From assembly GCA_004213235.1 (NCBI GenBank), contig SHAI01000071.1, positions 1 through 10,498 of the forward strand: a stretch of DNA of 10,498 nucleotides, in the 5' to 3' direction. Shown here piece by piece: positions 6,405-10,498 of this stretch. The DNA comes from Parvularculaceae bacterium (GTDB lineage Bacteria > Pseudomonadota > Alphaproteobacteria > Caulobacterales > Parvularculaceae). The notes below the pieces were generated by a model. The model saw nothing but the letters and a program-made list of their open reading frames with translations, was not told the DNA's origin and did no database searches. The translations under genes were made by a program, and so were the position numbers. Every line of letters begins with the position of its first letter. Position 1 is the first letter of the stretch.

Positions 6405-7190
6405 TTACCCAAAAATTCGGGTAATGCCCCACCACAAACCAGTAGCCGCGATGATCAGGGAGATCGGTGTTACCACCACGTCCCGATAGGTTGCACCGAA
6501 GCGCGCCAGGACGGGTTTTACCAGTAGGCTGCCGCCAAAAGCTGCTGCTATGACGGCGAGTTGTCCAAATTCCACGCCAAGGTTGAACCCGATCAGGGAT
6601 GACCAGAATTGATCCTGGGGTAACCCAACGTCCCGAATAAAGCCCGCAAAACCCAGCCCGTGAAACAGGCCGAACCCGAACACGATCGCCGGGCGCCATT
6701 TGGGAATGTCCTTAAAAATCAGATTTTCAACCGCAACATAAGCGATGGATAACGCGATAAGGGGTTCAACGATTGACGCTGGCGGATCAATAACGCCGGC
6801 CGCTGCAAGCCCAAGTGTTGCCGTGTGAGCAAGGGTAAACGCGGAAATCTGGATGATAAGGCTGCGCATTCTTTCAGACGCGAGAAACAGGGCCAACACA
6901 AACAGGATGTGATCTGCACCGCCGGGCAGGATGTGTCGCACCCCGATATCCAGATAGAGCATCGCCGTATCAAAAACGGACCGGACATTACCATCCTTAT
7001 CACGCAGCGGGGCATTTGTTTTCGGTGCTGACCGGTCTGCGGCAGCAAGTTGCCGGCAAAGAACCGGGTCAATGCCATTTTCCGCTTCACAAAAGTCATC
7101 ATCCGGGTGAGCGAATGCTGGCGCGACGCTCGCCCATGAAAAGAAAATGGCCACCAGTGCCGGCAGAAGAAACAGATAGGCGTTACGCAT
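6405..7190 (-). CDS. HupE/UreJ-family membrane protein, putative metal permease
   Basis: The family includes Rhizobium HupE, a nickel diffusion facilitator, and UreJ proteins. The 261-residue product has a cleavable signal peptide (about 1-27, ending APAFA) and a short acidic, cysteine-containing periplasmic segment (C34, C45). Several hydrophobic helices follow, with family motifs in order: H86-x6-D93-H94 with ILFVLALFL, FTLAHT (118-123), PLIALSIAYVAVEN (143-156), FGFGLFHGLGFAG (171-183) and FNLGVEFGQ (202-210). The H-x6-DH spacing fits the HILPKGLDH-type subgroup rather than classical HupE, which has H-x5-DH. No hydrogenase or urease gene is nearby, so nickel is only one candidate and another divalent metal is possible. 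The ATG has only a distant GGAAG site. A promoter-like pair lies about 75 bases upstream. The gene converges on the NTF2-like gene and shares its terminator region. Confidence 0.85.
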   Translation of the reverse strand: MRNAYLFLLPALVAIFFSWASVAPAFAHPDDDFCEAENGIDPVLCRQLAAADRSAPKTNAPLRDKDGNVRSVFDTAMLYLDIGVRHILPGGADHILFVLALFLASERMRSLIIQISAFTLAHTATLGLAAAGVIDPPASIVEPLIALSIAYVAVENLIFKDIPKWRPAIVFGFGLFHGLGFAGFIRDVGLPQDQFWSSLIGFNLGVEFGQLAVIAAAFGGSLLVKPVLARFGATYRDVVVTPISLIIAATGLWWGITRIFG

Positions 7191-7497
7191 GGGGTATGAC
7201 GTCTTCCAGTTGATTGTAGCTGTGGGCGGCTAGCCTGGCGAGCAGCATATGTAATTGGCAGAGTGTATAGTTGAATGCCAGATTATCGCCAAATAGCTAG
7301 AGTTTAAGGTCGGAAGTGTTACAGGGCTCAGTTTTCCGCGCGGCCCGCCGGTGAAAGCCAGCCAACATGAAATTCCGCTCACGGAGCGGGAAATCACTGA
7401 TATTATTGGGCAACAAAGTTTGCCAGCGCCATCGACGGTGCGCGGCGTTGGATTTATCATGGGATCAATTTTCCTGCCCTTGTGAAAGTCGTGAAAA
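7191..7497. other. Divergent intergenic region, HupE-like / DUF2891
   Basis: These 307 bases lie between the divergent HupE-like and DUF2891 genes. They contain a promoter-like pair for the minus strand (listed separately). A hairpin formed by TTCCGCTC (7373-7380) and GAGCGGGA (7384-7391), with one wobble pair, lies about 110 bases upstream of the DUF2891 start. No convincing protein or RNA gene was seen. Confidence 0.5.
7264..7292 (-). promoter_or_regulatory. Likely sigma-70-type promoter of the HupE-like gene
   Basis: On the minus strand TTGGCG (7292-7287) and TATACA (7269-7264) are separated by exactly 17 bases. The start codon at 7190 is about 70 bases downstream, leaving a short leader. 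Each hexamer matches the consensus at four of six positions, and the spacing is ideal. Confidence 0.45.
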
Positions 7498-8631
7498 ATG
7501 AAAACTGCAATTCAAGCCTTTGCCGCCATCGCGTGTCTTTTCGCAATGAATGGGTGCGGAACAGACGCGCGACCGAAATCAACGGCTGATCTCGACTATC
7601 CCGGCATGATCGCACCGGAACTTGCCGCGCGCTTTTCCGCACTCGCCATGACCTGTATCCACCAGGAGTTTCCCAACAAAATTTCGCGCACCACCGAGAC
7701 TGCGGATGCGATCGGGCGCCCGAAAGTCATTTTTCCCGCATTTTACGGATGCTTTGATTGGCATAGCTCGGTACACGGGCACTGGCTTCTTGTGCGCCTG
7801 TTGCGGGTCGGCCCGCAGGATGCAGATTGGCGCAAGACGGCGATTGTGAAGTTAAACCAGAGTTTCACGCCGGAAAATTTAGCCGGTGAGGTTGCAAATT
7901 TCGCGCGTCCCGCCCGTGGCTCTTGGGAGCGCCCTTATGGGCTTGCGTGGTATTTACAACTCATGACGGAACTCCGTGAATGGGATGATCCGCAAGCCGA
8001 TAAATGGTTAAAGGTGCTGCAACCCCTGGAGGCAGACATTGTCGCGAGCTTGAAAGCATGGCTACCGAAACTGGCATACCCTATCAGATTAGGCACGCAC
8101 AATCAAAGTGCCTTTGCCTTCACGCTAATGATTGATTGGGCGCGGGCGACAGGCGATACCGAGTTTGAAGACATGATCATCGCGCGGGCTATATCTTTTC
8201 ACGCCGATGACGTTGATTGTCCGCTTGCGTATGAACCAAGCGGCGAGGATTTTCTGTCCCCATGCCTTATGGAGGCGGATCTCATGCGGCGCATTCTGCC
8301 TGGAGAGGCATTCTCAGCCTGGCTTGCCAAATTCATGCCCGAAATCCCCACAGACGGGTCGGGTGATTGGTTGGCACCAGGAATTGTAAAGGATGCAAGT
8401 GATGGCAAGCTCGTCCATCTTGATGGGGTGAATTCCTCCCGGGCATGGAATTTATACAATATCGCGCGGGCTTTGCCCGAAACCGACAAGCGTATCCCAT
8501 CCCTGGTCGCGGCGGCTGATATTCACGCCCGTGAAGGTGTTGCGGCGGTTTCTGCTGAGCATTATTCCGGCAGTCATTGGCTCGCTTCTTTCGCGACCTA
8601 TCTCATGACCGATCGTGGATGGAACAATTAA
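7498..8631 (+). CDS. DUF2891-family protein, probable lipoprotein
   Basis: The 377-residue product begins with a hydrophobic signal ending FAMNGC. C20 could be lipidated, though the lipobox is unusual: Asn at -2 and Met at -3. Signal peptidase I cleavage is the alternative. The body carries blocks I associate with DUF2891: YGCFDWHSSVHGHW (83-96), ERPYGLAW (144-151), GTHNQSAFAF (199-208) and EPSGEDFLSPCLMEADLMRR (246-265). The family has no settled biochemical function to my knowledge. The dense His, Trp and Asp motifs and mostly helical look suggest a carbohydrate-active helical barrel, which is only a guess. The start ATG has a weak GAAAG-like ribosome site. No partner gene adjoins it: the HupE-like gene is divergent, and the glycosyltransferase starts 157 bases downstream on the same strand, which allows co-transcription but does not show it. 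Confidence 0.8.
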   Translation: MKTAIQAFAAIACLFAMNGCGTDARPKSTADLDYPGMIAPELAARFSALAMTCIHQEFPNKISRTTETADAIGRPKVIFPAFYGCFDWHSSVHGHWLLVRLLRVGPQDADWRKTAIVKLNQSFTPENLAGEVANFARPARGSWERPYGLAWYLQLMTELREWDDPQADKWLKVLQPLEADIVASLKAWLPKLAYPIRLGTHNQSAFAFTLMIDWARATGDTEFEDMIIARAISFHADDVDCPLAYEPSGEDFLSPCLMEADLMRRILPGEAFSAWLAKFMPEIPTDGSGDWLAPGIVKDASDGKLVHLDGVNSSRAWNLYNIARALPETDKRIPSLVAAADIHAREGVAAVSAEHYSGSHWLASFATYLMTDRGWNN

Positions 8632-8788
8632 CGCACTGAATTCCCGCGATAGGCATGGCGCAATAGTCCGAACCGGTCGCGCATTGTCCGTACCTTGTTT
8701 GCGTGTGGAAAACATTGGAAATCCCAAGTGTTGCGGATTATCCATCAAAAGATGACAAGCGACCGCGTAATGTAACCTGACTGGTGGT

Positions 8789-9751
8789 ATGGCGAAAATC
8801 ACAATCATAATTGTCAATTATAATTCTGGCGCGCGGTTATTGCGCTGTCTGCAGCATCTTGGTGTGCAAAGCAGGCCAGCAGATGAAATTATTATTGTCG
8901 ATAATGCCTCTACGGATGGTTCAATCACGAAAGCGGCACAAAGCGGTGTTCAGTTCACCTTGATGGAACCGGGCGCAAACATTGGTTTTGCCGCTGCGAA
9001 TAACCGCGCCGCATCGAAAGCGCGCGGCGAATGGTTGGCGTTTTTAAACCCTGACGCATATCCAGACCCCGATTGGCTTGCTTCGTTTTCCGATGGTGCT
9101 GCGCGTTATCCCACCGTAGATGCGTTCGGCTCGACCCAGCTCATGGATGCTGATCCAGCCCGACTGGATGGCGCAGGCGATGTCTGCTCAGTGTACGGCT
9201 TTTATTATCGCAGTGGGTTTGGCCACCTTGCCGATGTGGTGCGTGAAGATATGAACTGCTTTGCGCCGTGTGCTGCGGCCGCGTTTTATCGCAAGGACCG
9301 TTTCATGTCCCTTGGCGGCTTTGACGAACGCTTTTTTTGTTATGGCGAAGATGTCGATCTCGGTTTCAGACACCACCTTGCGGGAGGTGAGTGCATTCAG
9401 CTGAAAGCCGCAAAGGTGCGTCATGAAGGATCTGGCGTGACGGGGCGCCATAGCGCTTTTTCAGTATACCATGGGCACCGCAACAGGATCTGGGTTTATT
9501 TCAAAAATACCCCGCCCCTTCTCTATTTTTTGACCGCCCCCTTGCGCGCGTTCGCAGATATTGCCTTTGGCCTGAAGGCGATGAAAACTGGCCAGGGTAA
9601 CGCCTATCTGAAGGCACTTCGCGACGGCTATCTCGGTTTGCACACGTTCAAAGCCGATCGGCGGCGATGGAGCCGCAAGAAAAATAGCCGTACAATTGCA
9701 CGTCAATTTGTCTGGTCGCCTTTGCGCGTATTGACCCGCCGGGGGAAATAG
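8789..9751 (+). CDS. Family 2 glycosyltransferase (rhamnosyltransferase-like)
   Basis: This is a GT-A-fold inverting glycosyltransferase that should move a sugar from a nucleotide donor to a glycan or lipid-linked acceptor at the cytoplasmic face of the membrane. Motifs appear in order: ITIIIVNYNSG (4-14), IIIVDNASTDGS (34-45), NIGFAAANN (64-72), LNPDA (86-90) and GFDERFFCYGEDVDLGFRH, with EDVDL at 187-191. This set matches WbbL-type rhamnosyltransferases and related O-antigen or exopolysaccharide enzymes. The length, 320 residues, is normal. After residue 220 a hydrophobic stretch with YFLTAPLRAFADIAFGL is followed by a basic tail, suggesting membrane association. No other polysaccharide gene is nearby, so donor and acceptor are unknown. 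The ribosome site is weak (GGTGGT). Confidence 0.9.
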   Translation: MAKITIIIVNYNSGARLLRCLQHLGVQSRPADEIIIVDNASTDGSITKAAQSGVQFTLMEPGANIGFAAANNRAASKARGEWLAFLNPDAYPDPDWLASFSDGAARYPTVDAFGSTQLMDADPARLDGAGDVCSVYGFYYRSGFGHLADVVREDMNCFAPCAAAAFYRKDRFMSLGGFDERFFCYGEDVDLGFRHHLAGGECIQLKAAKVRHEGSGVTGRHSAFSVYHGHRNRIWVYFKNTPPLLYFLTAPLRAFADIAFGLKAMKTGQGNAYLKALRDGYLGLHTFKADRRRWSRKKNSRTIARQFVWSPLRVLTRRGK

Positions 9752-10083
9752 AGACCTGAAATGAGTGGACTTGTGACGCTACATTCAGCCTATGAACCGG
9801 CAGTACGCTTTCATCAGCGTCAGCTGGCGCGGATATCGGGCCGGATGGTCCCTTTCGCGGTATGGCGCGCCTGACGCAGGGTGTATTCAATACAAAGTAT
9901 ACGGATGGCTCCGTTGATATCCCTAATGACGCTAGCAGAAAATGTAGCAAGTCGGAGATCGTGAAGAGGCGAGGATCATCATGAACACCGATCAGGGAAG
10001 TCAGCTCACAAAATTGGGGTAACTGCCTGTGATCGATGCTCGGGCACGCATGCTGCGTGGAATAATTCGAGTTACTTGAACGC
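9752..10083. other. Gene-poor stretch between glycosyltransferase and amt
   Basis: These 332 bases hold no intact gene that I can support. A decayed IS3-type transposase scrap occupies the right part (listed separately). A hairpin CACGCA-TGC-TGCGTG (10045-10059) and the short palindrome GAATAATTC lie inside that scrap. No terminator with a T-run was found after the amt stop at 10084 in the minus direction. Confidence 0.5.
9948..10079 (+). pseudogene. Decayed IS3-family transposase (OrfB) fragment
   Basis: In one plus frame the sequence reads EEARIIMNTDQGSQLT (9963-10010). NTDQGSQ is the hallmark around the second catalytic Asp of the IS3-family DDE integrase core, usually written xNTDQGSQFTS. 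A stop follows at 10020. The same frame then reads VIDARARM (10029-10052), which resembles the later family block SMDGRGRxxDN. In intact enzymes about 20 residues separate the two blocks; here about 10 positions and a stop do. The region before NTDQGSQ also looks shortened. This fits an old, internally deleted relic. No terminal inverted repeats or target duplication were found. The motif match is direct and specific; the family assignment comes from memory of the consensus. Confidence 0.55.
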
Positions 10084-10498
10084 TCAGTGGCGGGCGAATT
10101 CAGGGTACGCCTCTAAACCCAGCTCCGTTTGATCCAGGCCTCGGCGCTCATGTTCCACATCCGCACGAACGCCCAGAGTGAACTTCAATAGCGTCCACAC
10201 CGCGAAACTCGTGACGAAGGCGAAAACACCAATTGCAACAATACCGACAACCTGTCCGACAAAATTTGCGTCTGAGTTGGTAAACGGAACAACTAACGTC
10301 CCCCAAATGCCGCAAAGAAGGTGAGCAGGAATAGCCCCGACGACATCGTCAATTTTGAGCCTGTCCAGCAATGGCACTGAAAGGGTAACGATGACACCGC
10401 CAACGCCGCCGATCAGCACCGCTTGCCAAATGACCGGGGTCAGGGGCTCCGCCGTGATCGATACCAGCCCGCCGATCGCCCCGTTGAGCACAATCGTC
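10084..10498 (-). CDS. amtB: Ammonium transporter Amt/AmtB, C-terminal part (cut by window edge)
   Basis: The minus-strand frame is open from the window edge to the stop at 10084, covering about the last 138 residues of an Amt/Rh-type channel for ammonium uptake across the inner membrane. It begins TIVLNGAIGGLVSITA, matching the conserved VLNGALAGLVAITA segment. IDDVVGAIPAHLLCGIWGTL carries the second conserved pore histidine, equivalent to H318 of E. coli AmtB. Two more hydrophobic segments follow. The cytoplasmic tail, LGVRADVEHERRGLDQTELGLEAYPEF, contains the E-x-x-GLD-x-x-E-x-G-x-x-AY motif that contacts the PII protein GlnK. The tail therefore looks complete and PII-regulated. A glnK gene would be expected upstream, outside the window. 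The GTG at 10489-10491 is an internal codon, not the start. Confidence 0.92.
   Translation of the reverse strand, partial: TIVLNGAIGGLVSITAEPLTPVIWQAVLIGGVGGVIVTLSVPLLDRLKIDDVVGAIPAHLLCGIWGTLVVPFTNSDANFVGQVVGIVAIGVFAFVTSFAVWTLLKFTLGVRADVEHERRGLDQTELGLEAYPEFARH

Noticed and set aside
7230..7460. Minus-strand 76-codon ORF in the HupE-DUF2891 gap
   Set aside because: It overlaps the likely HupE-like promoter, lacks a ribosome site and shows no family features.
7367..7501. Plus-strand 44-codon ORF overlapping the DUF2891 ATG by ATGA
   Set aside because: The ATGA overlap looked like translational coupling, but there is no Shine-Dalgarno sequence, the product is an unremarkable basic peptide, and a hairpin covers its first codons.
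9761..9874. 37-codon plus-strand ORF nine bases after the glycosyltransferase stop
   Set aside because: The ribosome site is weak and the product resembles nothing I know. The neighbouring frame is just as open here, so chance is the simpler explanation.
9648..9950. Minus-strand 100-codon ORF overlapping the glycosyltransferase C-terminus
   Set aside because: About a third of it is antisense to a solid gene, and the remainder has no motif or ribosome site.
10045..10059. Hairpin CACGCA-TGC-TGCGTG as a terminator for amtB
   Set aside because: No T-run follows in the minus direction, and the stem falls inside the transposase relic.

Overview
The window looks like an ordinary chromosomal segment of a Gram-negative bacterium, most likely an alphaproteobacterium. 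The main clue is the pair ribonuclease D followed by lptC on one strand, an order I know from many alphaproteobacterial genomes, where lptA, lptB and rpoN usually come next. The two predicted lipoproteins, the LPS-export gene and the periplasmic or outer-membrane functions also imply an outer membrane. The class is an inference and the genus cannot be told.

Layout. On the minus strand, reading from about 3050 down to 1, lie a 34-codon small ORF of unknown meaning, a small DUF3311-type membrane protein, a sodium:solute symporter, a short DEDDy ribonuclease D, and the N-terminal 117 codons of lptC, which is cut by the window edge. A divergent control region of about 450 bases (3049-3497) with two clear inverted repeats separates this block from a plus-strand gene for a large M3-family (Dcp-like) zinc peptidase made as a lipoprotein. 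A strong terminator follows it. Next is a single plus-strand gene for a small NTF2-like protein, closed by a second strong terminator that may also serve the converging HupE/UreJ-family membrane protein on the minus strand. A plus-strand DUF2891 lipoprotein and a GT2 glycosyltransferase follow. A gene-poor stretch (9752-10083) holds a decayed scrap of an IS3-family transposase. The right edge is the 3' end of an Amt ammonium transporter gene on the minus strand.

How the genes work together. The symporter and DUF3311 protein almost certainly form one unit. rnd and lptC are a conserved neighbourhood rather than a shared pathway. The other genes look like independent transcription units: an envelope peptidase, a putative metal-ion permease, a DUF2891 protein, an unassigned sugar transferase and ammonium uptake. 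No CRISPR array, tRNA, rRNA, prophage or defence island was seen. No convincing new multi-gene system is present. The most unusual items are the well-spaced small ORF upstream of the transporter operon, the inverted repeats beside it, and the IS3 relic.
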